A stretch of DNA of 64,000 nt from NCBI RefSeq assembly GCF_022867795.2, contig NZ_CP107006.1:3658001-3722000 (forward strand), written 5' to 3'. The notes beneath the pieces are model-generated. The model was not told the DNA's origin. It was given only the letters and a program-made list of their open reading frames with translations, and ran no database searches. This stretch comes from Chitinophaga horti (GTDB lineage Bacteria > Bacteroidota > Bacteroidia > Chitinophagales > Chitinophagaceae). This document shows, one piece after another, positions 8,543-18,402 of the stretch (positions are counted from its first letter, which is position 1; each line of letters begins with the position of its first letter). The translations under genes and the position numbers were made by a program.

Positions 8543-10027
8543 TTAAAACTTGGTGCTCCAGTAAGCTGTTTGCGTAAGCCTGGCGCTCAGGTTAATGAGT
8601 ACCGGATCGAGCGGCCAGTAATACTTGCCTTGCGCAAACTCTGTTTCGGTCAGCTTCCAGGAAATTTTATTCGTTCCTGTCTTGCGCAACAGCCGGATAA
8701 TATCGAAGAAGCGATGTCCTTCCAGGTACAACTCTCTCGCCCGTTCTTCCATAATCTCCTCGAACAGTTGACCGTCTGTAGCAGCAGACGCGCCAATGCC
8801 TGCGCGGCTGCGGATCAGGTCGAGGTCTGTGCGGGCCTTGCCGTACTGGTTAGTCGCGGCCAGCGCCTCCGCCCTTAACAGGATGATATCGGACAACCGG
8901 AATACAACGAGGTTGTTGCGGGACACGGCGCCGGTGTTGTTCGGCAGCATGTACACCACGTTCGAGTATTTGATACAGAAGGCTTCCTCGGTGCTGTTGT
9001 AAAAAGCAAAACCACTGCGAAGGCGTAGGTCTGTCGTATCTGCGAACAGGCGGTGGAGGCGAACGGTATCTATGCCGAACGACGGGTTACCGAGAATCGT
9101 GCGCATGTAAGGTGTACGCAGGGTGTAAAAGGAAATACCCTGTACGGTACCTTCACTTTCGTCACTCATCGCGATCTCGAATATGCCTTCGGTAGAATGT
9201 TTTGCAAACATGGCAGGCACGTTGCTACGGTCTGCCAATGCCAGTCCGCCCCTTTCGATCACCGAATCGGCTGCGGGTACACATTTGGCATAGTCGCCCA
9301 TCCACGCATAAATATGCGCTTTCAATGCAAAAGCGGCTGATTTGTTGGCGCGTACACCGGCATCGGCCGCATTGGGATTGGTGTATTGCATATTGGCAAT
9401 CGCCAGGTCCACATCTTTTAAGGCCTGCGCCAGCACTTCGGTTTGCGGGGAACGGGGCAGGTCTTCGGCATCGGCAATGTTATCGGCCGACTTCAACACC
9501 ACGGGCACATCGCCCCATACGCGGGCCATGTAGAAGTAGGTGAACGCGCGCATGAAGTATGCTTCGCCCAGGTAGCTGTTACGTGCCCGTTCCGCGTTGC
9601 TGGAAGTGAATTTGTCCAGGGGTACGGTGGGCACCCATTTAATACACCGGTTAGCCTGGTCGATTACGCGGTAAAAGTTATCGTACCGGCGGGCCACCAT
9701 CATGCTGCGCCAGGTGTTGGACGCCTGTATCGGCAAACTCCAGTTCATGAGCGCAATCTCACGCGAGTCGCCAAACATGCGGGCAGTATTAAATTCATCG
9801 GACGGGAAATCGCCGTAGTCGAAAAACATTGTACCATTTTCGCCGGCGTTGAACGCCTTACGCAATAGCGCGTACATGGCAGCGGTGCCGGAGTTGGCCT
9901 CTGCTTCGTTTTTCCAGAAGTTCTGGTCCGTAGCGGTACTGATCGGCTCCAGGTCCAGGAAGTCTTTACAGGCGCTGAAGTGGAGCGACAGGCAGCCTAG
10001 TAGTATATAAGAGAATATCTTTTTCAT
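8543..10027 (-). CDS. SusD/RagB family surface lipoprotein
   Basis: 494 residues. A lipoprotein signal (LHFSACKDFLDLEP, Cys20) is followed by the SusD N-terminus with SGTAAMYALLRKAF, TPR-like helices (AYFMRAFTYFYMARVWGDVPVV) and the RagB C-terminal domain (ERARELYLEGHRFFDIIR and PLDPVLINLS). SusD caps the SusC channel and captures the substrate on the cell surface. It begins 14 bases after the susC stop. There are no glycoside hydrolases, lyases or sulfatases in the operon, so the ligand class is not evident. Confidence 0.95.
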   Translation of the reverse strand: MKKIFSYILLGCLSLHFSACKDFLDLEPISTATDQNFWKNEAEANSGTAAMYALLRKAFNAGENGTMFFDYGDFPSDEFNTARMFGDSREIALMNWSLPIQASNTWRSMMVARRYDNFYRVIDQANRCIKWVPTVPLDKFTSSNAERARNSYLGEAYFMRAFTYFYMARVWGDVPVVLKSADNIADAEDLPRSPQTEVLAQALKDVDLAIANMQYTNPNAADAGVRANKSAAFALKAHIYAWMGDYAKCVPAADSVIERGGLALADRSNVPAMFAKHSTEGIFEIAMSDESEGTVQGISFYTLRTPYMRTILGNPSFGIDTVRLHRLFADTTDLRLRSGFAFYNSTEEAFCIKYSNVVYMLPNNTGAVSRNNLVVFRLSDIILLRAEALAATNQYGKARTDLDLIRSRAGIGASAATDGQLFEEIMEERARELYLEGHRFFDIIRLLRKTGTNKISWKLTETEFAQGKYYWPLDPVLINLSARLTQTAYWSTKF

Positions 10028-10041
10028 GTTGATGCAGTTTT

Positions 10042-13000
10042 TTAGAAGATCACGTCAAGGCCAAGGGTCAGTTTTTTCGGGATGGGGTAATCGTTGCCGG
10101 ATGAGTAACCGTCATAACCTACCGCTTCCGGATCGGGCACTGTGGCATTGGAAATGATGAACACGTTGTCGAACATGCTGTAGAACCTTACAGACTTCAG
10201 CTTCGCACGGCTGGTCCATTTTTCGGGCAGCATGTAACCGAGACGAATGTTCTTCATCCGGAAGAAGCTCGCATCTTCCACAAACAAGCTTTGGGCGATA
10301 TGCCATTTGTCAACGGTGTTGGTCACCAGGGCCGGATAAGTTGCATTGCTGTTAGGGCCTGTCCAGAAGTTTACACCTTCGCCAAACTGCGAGGCCGGAC
10401 CAGAGCTACCGCCCCATACGGCATAAGGATTGTCCGTACCGGCGTCCTGCAGCTTGTCGGACAGGTAACCGTTCCAGAGTTTACGACCGGCGAAGAAGGT
10501 GCACAGCACATCCAGCGTAATCCCTTTCCAGGAGAAGGAATGCGTCATACCACCATACAGTTTCGCATTCGGGTTGCCATGGTTTACTTTGTCCAGGTCG
10601 TTGATCACGTAATCACCGTTCTGGTCGCGACGTTTCGGATCGCCTTTACCAAACTGCGCACCGCCATACCAGCTGATGCGGCGGCCGGAGAGCGGATCAA
10701 CCGGTACTTCTTCATTGGAATTATAGATACCATCCACTTCCCACACCGAGAACTGGAACAGTGGCTGACCAACAGTAAGCACCCGCTGCAACCACGGATC
10801 GCCGAACTTAAAGTCGCGACCACCCTGCGGCAGTTTGGTCACCATGTTCTGGTTCAGGCTCAGGTTAAAGTTGGTGCGCCACTGGAAGGCCGATTTAGGA
10901 GAGAGGTTCGTGGTGTTGACCGTCAGCTCGAGGCCCTGGTTCAACACATCCACATAGTTGTCGCTCACCATGGTATAACCGGAAGTGATTTGCACCGGTA
11001 TCTTAAATACTTTGGAGGCGGATTTACGATGGTAGTAATCACCGGTAAACTGCACGCGATCGTTAAACAGGTTCAGGTCGATACCGATGTTGTATTGCGG
11101 GCTTCGTTCCCAGCTGATGCCGCGGGCGGCGCTGGAGTTATAATAATCCGGGTATACAACGGTTACACCGTTATAAGTCGTCATGGCCGACGAGCCTCTC
11201 ACAACACCGTCCAGGCTGGAGCCGTTGTACGCTGCGTTGGTGATGAGGGGTTGATACTGTGCATAGTATTCACCCGGGTCCATACCGGTAACGCCATAAC
11301 TACCGCGGATCTTGAAGAAGGATACAATGTTTTTCAACGGCGCCATAAATGCTTCGTCCGTCGCTACCCAACCTGCCGACACGGAGGGAAATTCACCCCA
11401 GCGATTGTCCCTGCTGTAGCGGGAAGAGCCGTCCATACGATAGTTGGCCTGTATCAGGTATTTGCCCTGGAAGTCGTAACCAAAGCGGCCGAAGAAAGAT
11501 AACCGCGCGCGTTGTGACAGGAACGACCCACCGGTGAGGTTCGGACCAGCCGGCACGCCCGCTACGGTTTTCACCGCATCCACCGAAATACCGGAACCGA
11601 ATAATTGTGTGGAAGCATTGGACTGCCGCTCCATACCCTGGCCCAGCAACGCAGTAATGGAGTGTTGCCCCATGGTTTTGTTGTAAGACAGGTAGTTTTC
11701 GATTTCATAACGACGGTTCTGGAACACTTTGTTCTCTGCGTAGTTGATACCGTCGTTGATAATAGCAGGTTTAAAATAGTCGCGACGGGAATTGATCAGG
11801 TTGAAGGATACGTTCGTATTCCATAGCAGGCCTGGCATAATGTTGTACATGATGCGCGTGTTGCCGGTGAAGGACTGCACCCGGTCATCGTCCATCAACG
11901 CCTCGTAATCGCCGGTATACAACTCGCGGTCTTCGTCGGTAATTTTATAGAACGAAGACGGGAAGCCCCAGATGTAGAACGGATACTTACGCTCATCACC
12001 CCGGCCGTGGCGCGACTTCACGAAGGAGAGAAAGAAGTCGTTCGATATCTCCACTTTTTTATGTGGCTTCAGGGAAAGGTACAGGCGTGGTGTAGAGCGT
12101 TCGATATCAAAGCCCTTCATCACCCCTTCTTCCCGGTAATAGTTATACGAAAGGCGGTAAGCGAACGTTTCGCTGGCTTGTCCCACGCTTACGTCAACAT
12201 TATTGATCATGGCGCGTTTAAGGAACAGTCCCTGCCAGTCGGTAGCGTTATTGAATGCAGGGTTCAGGCTGTCGGTAAGCATCATGCTCAACTCGTTCGT
12301 ATTACGGAACCAGTCGCCCATATCTTTGAGCAGCTGCATCTTCATACGACGTTCGGCCGCGCCTACAATAATCGGTTTCATGGCAGGTTTATCGGCCACA
12401 CCGGTATAAGTGCCTACGCGAAATTCCGCCTTCCCGTTCTTTGGTCTTTTTGTTTTAACGATGATCACCCCGTTGGCTGCGCGGGCGCCATAGATCGCAG
12501 ACGCCGAAGCATCCTTGAGAATGTCGAGCGATTCGATATCATTTGGGTTGATGCCGGAGAGCGGGTTGGAAAATGCATACGTACTGGAGATATCACTCAC
12601 GTCGAAGATCACCCCGTCGATTACATACAGCGGCGCACTCACACCGGTAGGATCTACACTGGTGGAGCCGCGTACGTTTACGATGCTCGAGCTGCCCGGT
12701 TCGCCCGTGGTACTTAATACCGACAAGCCCGCCACACGTCCCTGCAACATCGCGTCGAAGGTGGCGTACGGTGTATTCTCAATTTCTTTGCCTTTAATGG
12801 AAGCTACGGAGGACGTGGTCTTGCGGCGCTGAATGTCCTGGTAACCAATGATCACCACATCGTTCAGGGATTTCACATCCTCTTCGATCGTGATGCTGAT
12901 GTTGCTGCGGCCGCCTACCGGAACGGTTTGCGGAAGGTAACCCATGTAACTGATCAGCAGTTGTGCATCGCCAGACTTTACCTCCAGCGAATAACCACCA

Positions 13001-13188
13001 TCTGCCCCGGTAGTAGTACCTTGTTTGGTGCCCTTTTCGCGAACGACAACACCCGGCACCGGGGTGTTGTTCTTTTTATCGGTAACCTTACCCGATATTT
13101 TAAACTGCGCCAGGGCGGCCAGTGGTAACATCAGCAGGCAAAGGACCGCCGCTGCAAGCACCCGTTTGTAATTTGGTTGATACGTCAT
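10042..13188 (-). CDS. SusC/RagA family TonB-dependent outer-membrane transporter
   Basis: 1048 residues from ATG 13188 (an upstream in-frame start at 13236 adds residues before the signal peptide). The order is signal peptide ending LAALAQ, a carboxypeptidase-D-like domain (KISGKVTDKKNNTPVPGV to LLISYMGYL), a TonB-box region (SLNDVVIIGYQDIQRRKTT), the plug with RGSTSVDPTGVSAPLYVIDG and the SusC signature DASASAIYGARAANGVIIV, and a beta barrel ending KKLTLGLDVIF. There is no STN domain, so it is not built for ECF sigma signalling, and no sigma/FecR pair is adjacent. First gene of the operon. Confidence 0.96.
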   Translation of the reverse strand: MTYQPNYKRVLAAAVLCLLMLPLAALAQFKISGKVTDKKNNTPVPGVVVREKGTKQGTTTGADGGYSLEVKSGDAQLLISYMGYLPQTVPVGGRSNISITIEEDVKSLNDVVIIGYQDIQRRKTTSSVASIKGKEIENTPYATFDAMLQGRVAGLSVLSTTGEPGSSSIVNVRGSTSVDPTGVSAPLYVIDGVIFDVSDISSTYAFSNPLSGINPNDIESLDILKDASASAIYGARAANGVIIVKTKRPKNGKAEFRVGTYTGVADKPAMKPIIVGAAERRMKMQLLKDMGDWFRNTNELSMMLTDSLNPAFNNATDWQGLFLKRAMINNVDVSVGQASETFAYRLSYNYYREEGVMKGFDIERSTPRLYLSLKPHKKVEISNDFFLSFVKSRHGRGDERKYPFYIWGFPSSFYKITDEDRELYTGDYEALMDDDRVQSFTGNTRIMYNIMPGLLWNTNVSFNLINSRRDYFKPAIINDGINYAENKVFQNRRYEIENYLSYNKTMGQHSITALLGQGMERQSNASTQLFGSGISVDAVKTVAGVPAGPNLTGGSFLSQRARLSFFGRFGYDFQGKYLIQANYRMDGSSRYSRDNRWGEFPSVSAGWVATDEAFMAPLKNIVSFFKIRGSYGVTGMDPGEYYAQYQPLITNAAYNGSSLDGVVRGSSAMTTYNGVTVVYPDYYNSSAARGISWERSPQYNIGIDLNLFNDRVQFTGDYYHRKSASKVFKIPVQITSGYTMVSDNYVDVLNQGLELTVNTTNLSPKSAFQWRTNFNLSLNQNMVTKLPQGGRDFKFGDPWLQRVLTVGQPLFQFSVWEVDGIYNSNEEVPVDPLSGRRISWYGGAQFGKGDPKRRDQNGDYVINDLDKVNHGNPNAKLYGGMTHSFSWKGITLDVLCTFFAGRKLWNGYLSDKLQDAGTDNPYAVWGGSSGPASQFGEGVNFWTGPNSNATYPALVTNTVDKWHIAQSLFVEDASFFRMKNIRLGYMLPEKWTSRAKLKSVRFYSMFDNVFIISNATVPDPEAVGYDGYSSGNDYPIPKKLTLGLDVIF

Positions 13189-13686
13189 TGTTGTTGTTAT
13201 TAGTAGATGAAAGTGATTGTAAAAAGGATAGGGCAATACGAAGCCTGGAGCATTGCTCCTGCATATTGTGGAATATGAAATGTTGTTACGATTCCCCTGC
13301 GCACACGGATATGCACCCGCGGCGGTATTTTGGTTGATAATGTTACGACGCGCTATTTCATTTTATGTAGGCGGCGTATTCTTTCTTAATTAGTTGTTTA
13401 AGCAAAAATCAATTCGTCGTCATCCATTCCAAGGCGTTAGAAAAGAATAACCCTGCGTATTCACTGTGTGATTGTAATTCGATTTGTGGTTGATACATTG
13501 TTAAGTGACAGTCGCTATTCCAGGGGCTTTTTCACAAGACTACCAAACGTTCAGACTCATACATAATTGTCACTATGACACTATAAAACTAGCATGAAGA
13601 CGGCCGTAACGCTTTACGTATTTTACCATCTTATGTGCGGATATTACTAAATTAAATGTGGGTGTAAACGAGACACTTCTGGGCCA
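13189..13686. other. Non-coding stretch between susC and recQ
   Basis: About 500 bases upstream of the leftward susC operon and beyond the recQ stop. No exact TAnnTTTG box was found for susC. A short inverted repeat TGTCA-N3-TGACA (13568-13580) is the only symmetric element noticed. No RNA gene or gene remnant recognised. Confidence 0.4.
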
Positions 13687-15879
13687 TTATTGTTCCTGCT
13701 CCTGCAACCATTGATGATAACTGATCACCGCGCGTATCTCACCATAGGAGAACTGGTCGCCCAGCCGTTCTTTGATCGGGCTGAGGGCTTCTGCACCCAG
13801 GCGGTCGATGGCTTCAATGATCGGCGGTATCTTTTGCCTCGGCACCAGTTCATGCACATCCAGCTCCCCGGTGCGGATGAATGCCGCCAGGTGCGCCTGT
13901 ATGGTATTGGGCGCCAGGCTGCGCAGGTGCGCCACATCGTCGACAGAGTTGCCCTCCAGGAACAGTTGCAGGGTTTGGCGCTGGGTATTGCTGTTACCGG
14001 GGGATGCCGGCTTCTGTTGCTTTTTTGCGCTGCTACGTTTAGGCGTAGAGGAGGCAGATTTCAAATGGATTTGTGTGGGCACACGGTTTACAATGCAGTA
14101 ATCCTGCACAGTCTGTAAAAAGGCATCACCATATTTTGCCAGCTTTACATCACCAAAGCCGGATATTTTGGAAATATCGGTTAAGGTAAGCGGCAGATAG
14201 GTGGCCAGCTCTACCAACGTTGCGTCGGAAAACACGATGTATGGCGGTACATTGTCGCGCACGGCAAACTCGCGGCGCACGGCTTTCAGTTGCTTCAACA
14301 GCTCGTCATGCTGTGGCGCCTTCGGCCTGCCGCCGGCATTGCCCGTCGTCACCACTTCTTTAGCCGTTTCCGCCTGTTTGGTCAGCAACACCTGTTGCCC
14401 GCCCTTCAACACTTCCCAGCTGGTGTCGGAAAGTTTGAGGACAGGGAACTCGTTGCCTGACAACTGCAGGTAGCCTAATTGTAATAGCTCGCGGCCGTAC
14501 AGCTTCCATTGTTCTTTGCTGTACTCGCGGCCGATGCCGTAGGTCTTAATGTCTTTATGGAAATCTTTCACGGACGTGCTGCCACGTAAAAAGTCGATCA
14601 CGTAATTCATGCCCCAGCGTTCCTGCAGGCGGTATACGGCGCTCAGCATCTTTTGTGCAGCAATGGTCGCATCTTCCCTCTCCCCTTCCGTCATACACCG
14701 GTCGCAGCTACCACAGTTGTCGGGTGCTGCTTCATCAAAATAGTTGAGCAGGTATTTACGGCGGCACATAAAGGTTTCGCACAAACCGGCCATCTGGTCC
14801 AGCTTCTTGAGCATGATGGCGCTTTGGGCCTCGTTGCCGTCCACCGTAGCAAAACGTTTCAGTTTAAATACATCGCCCGGACTGTAAAACAACACCGCAT
14901 CGCTGGGCAGCCCGTCGCGGCCGGCGCGTCCTGTTTCCTGGTAATAACCTTCGATGTTTTTGGGCAGGTCGGTGTGGACGACGAAGCGCACGTTACTCTT
15001 ATTGATGCCCATACCAAAAGCGATCGTAGCCACCATGATGCGGATATCATCTTTCAGGAACTTCTCCTGTCGTTCTTCCCGCAGGTTCCTTTCCAGGCCG
15101 GCATGGTAGGCGGCCGCGAGAAATCCTTCCCGTTGCAGGTCTTCCGCTAATGACTCGGTGGATGCGCGGGACAGGCAATAAATAATGCCGCTGTCGTCTT
15201 TCCGCTCTTCCAGGTAGGCCGTCAGCTGATCGAAGTAATTTCTTTTGCTGCGGATATAATAGTTGATGTTGGGGCGGTTAAAGGAGTTTTCGAACACCTT
15301 GTACCTGCGCAGTTCCAACTTCTCAATAATATCTTTCTTGGTCAGCGAATCCGCCGTGGCGGTAAGTGCGATTACCGGCGTTTTTGGGAAAAGCTGCTTC
15401 AGCTGCCCGAGCCCGAGGTACTCCGGCCTGAAGTCGTGGCCCCACTGGCTGATACAGTGCGCCTCGTCGATGGCGAACAGCGATACGTTCAGGGATTGCA
15501 GGTATTGGATGAACTTGCCGTCGCCCAGTAGACGTTCGGGCGCTACATATAAAAGTTTGATGCTTTTGTTACGCAGCTGCTGCGATACCGTTTGCTGCTC
15601 GGCCATGCTGAGCGTGGAGTTGAGGAAGGCAGCGGAGATGCCGTTTGCTTTCAGCGCATCTACCTGGTCTTTCATTAAAGCGATGAGCGGCGATACTACG
15701 ATCGTGATGCCCTCAAACACCAGGGCCGGCAGCTGGTAACAAATAGATTTACCGCCGCCCGTAGGCATTAATACCACCGTATCTTCCCCATTCAGCACGT
15801 TCTCCACGATTGCCTGCTGGTTGTGACGGAATTGCTCGTACCCGAAATGATGTTTAAGTAGAGTTAACACAGATTGCAT
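13687..15879 (-). CDS. recQ: ATP-dependent DNA helicase RecQ
   Basis: 730 residues from ATG 15879; the frame is open upstream, but that part is not RecQ-like and contains the neighbouring terminator. A 3'-5' helicase for recombination and fork repair. Walker A is PTGGGKS (residues 39-45), DEAH is at 138-141, the RecQ motif [14 protein letters not shown] follows, and motif VI is [14 protein letters not shown] zinc-binding Cys set ([12 protein letters not shown]) and the RQC winged helix come next, then an HRDC-like region and a C-terminal helix-turn-helix tail ([20 protein letters not shown]), the longer form common in Bacteroidota. Confidence 0.96.
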   Translation of the reverse strand: MQSVLTLLKHHFGYEQFRHNQQAIVENVLNGEDTVVLMPTGGGKSICYQLPALVFEGITIVVSPLIALMKDQVDALKANGISAAFLNSTLSMAEQQTVSQQLRNKSIKLLYVAPERLLGDGKFIQYLQSLNVSLFAIDEAHCISQWGHDFRPEYLGLGQLKQLFPKTPVIALTATADSLTKKDIIEKLELRRYKVFENSFNRPNINYYIRSKRNYFDQLTAYLEERKDDSGIIYCLSRASTESLAEDLQREGFLAAAYHAGLERNLREERQEKFLKDDIRIMVATIAFGMGINKSNVRFVVHTDLPKNIEGYYQETGRAGRDGLPSDAVLFYSPGDVFKLKRFATVDGNEAQSAIMLKKLDQMAGLCETFMCRRKYLLNYFDEAAPDNCGSCDRCMTEGEREDATIAAQKMLSAVYRLQERWGMNYVIDFLRGSTSVKDFHKDIKTYGIGREYSKEQWKLYGRELLQLGYLQLSGNEFPVLKLSDTSWEVLKGGQQVLLTKQAETAKEVVTTGNAGGRPKAPQHDELLKQLKAVRREFAVRDNVPPYIVFSDATLVELATYLPLTLTDISKISGFGDVKLAKYGDAFLQTVQDYCIVNRVPTQIHLKSASSTPKRSSAKKQQKPASPGNSNTQRQTLQLFLEGNSVDDVAHLRSLAPNTIQAHLAAFIRTGELDVHELVPRQKIPPIIEAIDRLGAEALSPIKERLGDQFSYGEIRAVISYHQWLQEQEQ

Positions 15880-15920
15880 ATCCCCTGTCTCCCAAATTGC
15901 TTTAGCGGCAAATATAAGCG

Positions 15921-15966
15921 TAAAAAACAAACTCCGCACCACCCCGGTAAAGGAGCGGTACGGAGT
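15921..15966 (-). terminator. Intrinsic terminator between the 15989-16597 gene and recQ
   Basis: Stem of 10 pairs including one G-U (ACTCCGCACC 15931-15940 against GGTACGGAGT 15957-15966), followed on the minus strand by a T-rich tract (15930-15922). It separates the upstream small secreted-protein gene from recQ. Confidence 0.75.
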
Positions 15967-15988
15967 ACACTTATCGGGAAAAACTATG

Positions 15989-16597
15989 CTAGTTGATCTT
16001 TTTGCTGATATATTTCGCGAGTGCTTTACCTGTAAGCGCATACGCTTCGGAAATACGCACACCCGAATCATAATCGAAACCGAATACATCGCCGCCCGGG
16101 GTATCGTCTACCGTAAACTTCACCAGTTCCTTTGTCGGGTTAGCCGTTTCCACGAGGGTAATCTCTGTATCCACCCGGGCGCGCTCGCGGTGAATGCCTA
16201 CGTTAAAGCCGGGCTCGATGAAAGTGGTATTCACCAACAGTGTGTACCTGGCCGTCTTAAAATCGCCGGCAGCATGTTCGCTTGTTTTGCTGAACAATTC
16301 ATTGAACTTCGGCTCGTAGCGGGAGCTGCGATCTTCCTTCCAGGCTTTTTCCCAGGCGTCGCCTTTACCGGCTTCCTTCTTGTTATAGTCAGCTTTCTTG
16401 CGATCGATGTAATTTTTTTCATCGCCTTCCTTACCCACTTTCAGGTTGTTGTAAGTGAACACGGTGTTGAAGGTGTCGATGTTTTTAAACGCTGCCACAT
16501 CGCCGCTTACTACTTTAATTTTTTGGGCCATTAACAGTTGGGGCGCCAGCATAATGGCCAGCAGCAGGAGCTTCGGAGCTTTGAGGTACTTGTTCAT
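15989..16597 (-). CDS. Secreted protein of unknown function
   Basis: 202 residues with a clear signal peptide ([16 protein letters not shown], cleavage near residue 25). The mature part is rich in Lys and Glu, lacks Cys, and contains [20 protein letters not shown] and FVDDTPGG-like beta segments; no catalytic motif is apparent. I do not recognise a family. A -7-like TACTTTTG lies at 16617-16624 upstream, and a terminator closes the gene, so it appears monocistronic. Probably periplasmic. Confidence 0.7.
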   Translation of the reverse strand: MNKYLKAPKLLLLAIMLAPQLLMAQKIKVVSGDVAAFKNIDTFNTVFTYNNLKVGKEGDEKNYIDRKKADYNKKEAGKGDAWEKAWKEDRSSRYEPKFNELFSKTSEHAAGDFKTARYTLLVNTTFIEPGFNVGIHRERARVDTEITLVETANPTKELVKFTVDDTPGGDVFGFDYDSGVRISEAYALTGKALAKYISKKIN

Positions 16598-16616
16598 GAT
16601 TTGAGGTTTTATGCGG

Positions 16617-16624
16617 CAAAAGTA
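16617..16624 (-). promoter_or_regulatory. Candidate -7 box (TACTTTTG) of the secreted-protein gene
   Basis: An exact match to TAnnTTTG on the minus strand, about 20 bases before ATG 16597. No TTG is found 19-21 bases further upstream, so this is half a promoter. Confidence 0.4.
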
Positions 16625-16847
16625 GTCTACATCTGTATAAGAGATTGATACCTAGTGGTTAAAATCCGTTTATCGTATATATTTGCGGTTTACACGCAGC
16701 CGGACCAAATTCTGGCATAGATAGTGCGGCAATCGCATCTTTTATTTTACCATCAAGCACAGCGCGGAAGAGGTACAGCCTTTTTTCGTAACTTCAGGAT
16801 AATTGTTACACACCCTGCAAGTATCGCTTATACAAACCTACGAACTG

Positions 16848-17678
16848 ATGCAAAACGACACCGCAACGATCAGCGCACTTTTTAACGCGGCAAACGTGGA
16901 AGTGGAAATGGGCAACCTGGAGGAAGCAGGCGTATTTTTAAGAAAAGCCATCTTATTGAAAGAGAGTACCACGCCCACCGATCCAGGCCTTTCAAATGAT
17001 TACTTCGATCTTGGCTTAATGGAAAAGGCCCTCGACAACCTCGACGCCGCCCGTTCCGCCATGTACAAAGCAATCGAACTCGAATCCGCCGCCGGCAGGC
17101 CCCCACGCGACCTGTCCGACATCTATTACCACCTCTCTGCTGTAGAGAACAACCTCGGCAACTTCTCAGCAGCCAAAGCCCTGGTAGAAAAAAGCCTGCC
17201 CGGCATCATTGCCCGTTACGGCGAAAATGACCTGCGTACGGCCAACCTGTATTACCACCTGTCGCTCACCGAAGACGAGTTGGGTAATGCCAAAGCTGCG
17301 AAAGCCGCTATCGGACAAAACATTCGCATCGAAGAAACGCACTACGAAGCCACACACCCTTCGCTGGGCAAAAGTTATTACCAGCTGGCCATGATCGAAC
17401 GTAAGCTGGGCAACTTTCCCGAAGCGCTTACGTACATCAGAAAAACACTGGAGTCCGACTTCGCGCAGGAAGAGGTTTCGGCCATCGAAACCGGCATACA
17501 CTTCTGGAGCCTTTCCGAAGTCACGCTCGAAATGGGCGATCGCGAGGAGGCCAAAAAGATTGGCGTACATTGTTACAACATGATCGACGAAGAAATACCG
17601 GAAGATCACATCCTGAAGCGCGACGTGTACCAGTACCTGTTCCGCAACTTCCCTGAACTTTTTGAAGAAACCGTTTAA
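16848..17678 (+). CDS. TPR-repeat protein
   Basis: 276 residues from ATG 16848; an in-frame TTG at 16803 is a weaker alternative. At least five tetratricopeptide units are visible, each with the A/G-Y/L pattern (FNAANVEVEMGNLEEAGVFL; YFDLGLMEKALDNLDAARSA; YYHLSAVENNLGNFSAAKAL; YYHLSLTEDELGNAKAAKAA; YYQLAMIERKLGNFPEALTY), spaced about 41-45 residues. There is no signal peptide or membrane segment, so it is a cytosolic scaffold or adaptor of unknown partner. Followed by its own terminator. Confidence 0.82.
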   Translation: MQNDTATISALFNAANVEVEMGNLEEAGVFLRKAILLKESTTPTDPGLSNDYFDLGLMEKALDNLDAARSAMYKAIELESAAGRPPRDLSDIYYHLSAVENNLGNFSAAKALVEKSLPGIIARYGENDLRTANLYYHLSLTEDELGNAKAAKAAIGQNIRIEETHYEATHPSLGKSYYQLAMIERKLGNFPEALTYIRKTLESDFAQEEVSAIETGIHFWSLSEVTLEMGDREEAKKIGVHCYNMIDEEIPEDHILKRDVYQYLFRNFPELFEETV

Positions 17679-17991
17679 GCGTAACGGGGAGGGGTCATCA
17701 TACCGTAAGGGCAGCCACACCGGCTGCCTTTATTTGTTAGTACAAACCGGTATAGAATATGTAATCTCCTGTAGTATAGTCATGTGAAGCAAACAACACC
17801 GACTATAGGATAACCTGAATGAAAAAGCGGGTCCGGAAGCCCTAAAACGGCTGCCGGCCCTAGTTACAGCGACAAACATTGAGTTATTTGCCTATTATTG
17901 TTATAAAATATACCAGATTGATCTGTGGAAAGTAAATGTGGAACAACCTCCACAATGATTTTTAAACAATAACAATAAACCATTTGACAAC
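17679..17991. other. Intergenic region before the two-component genes
   Basis: Contains the terminator at 17710-17736 and a weaker GC-rich inverted segment near 17828-17862. No exact promoter consensus was found before the TTG start at 17992. No gene seen. Confidence 0.4.
17710..17736 (+). terminator. Intrinsic terminator of the TPR gene
   Basis: Stem GGCAGCC/GGCTGCC (17710-17716 with 17722-17728) and 5-base loop, followed by a T-rich tail TTTATTTG. Confidence 0.75.
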
Positions 17992-18402
17992 TTGGAAACG
18001 CTAACCTGTCTGCTTATAGACGATGACGCAGATGACCTTGAATTTTTTACGCTCGCCATCCAGCGACTGAAGGAACAAGTCCATTGTATCGCTTTTGATG
18101 ACGGTGCCGAAGCGTTGAAGAAACTTTCGGACGACACAACGCTGCGGCCTGATTTCATTTTTCTTGACCTGAACATGCCCAGGATACAGGGCAAACAAAT
18201 ACTAAAGGAGATGAAAAAGTTGCAAAGGCTCGATACGATACCTGTCATTATTTATTCCACTTCGTCGGAAACGCACGATATGGAAGAGACGAAGGCGCTC
18301 GGTGCAGCAGATTATATAGTGAAAGCGCCAAGTATTAAACTTTTATCTGAACGCCTTGAACAAGTGATTAATCTCCATAAAAAGCCCTTTTCGTCCATAT
18401 GA
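17992..18402 (+). CDS. Single-domain response regulator (CheY/Rcp1-like)
   Basis: 136 residues made of one receiver domain. The acidic cluster is Asp10-12, the phosphoacceptor is Asp59 in FIFLDLNMP, the switch residue is in IYSTSS at about 90, and the conserved Lys is Lys111 in YIVKAP. There is no output domain, so it acts by protein contact. The start is TTG at 17992; no in-frame ATG precedes the first strand. Its TGA overlaps the ATG of the hybrid kinase (ATGA at 18399-18402), implying translational coupling and a shared pathway. Confidence 0.88.
   Translation: METLTCLLIDDDADDLEFFTLAIQRLKEQVHCIAFDDGAEALKKLSDDTTLRPDFIFLDLNMPRIQGKQILKEMKKLQRLDTIPVIIYSTSSETHDMEETKALGAADYIVKAPSIKLLSERLEQVINLHKKPFSSI

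Noticed and set aside
10291..11502. 403-residue frame opposite susC
   Set aside because: Antisense of the beta barrel; no domain or start context.
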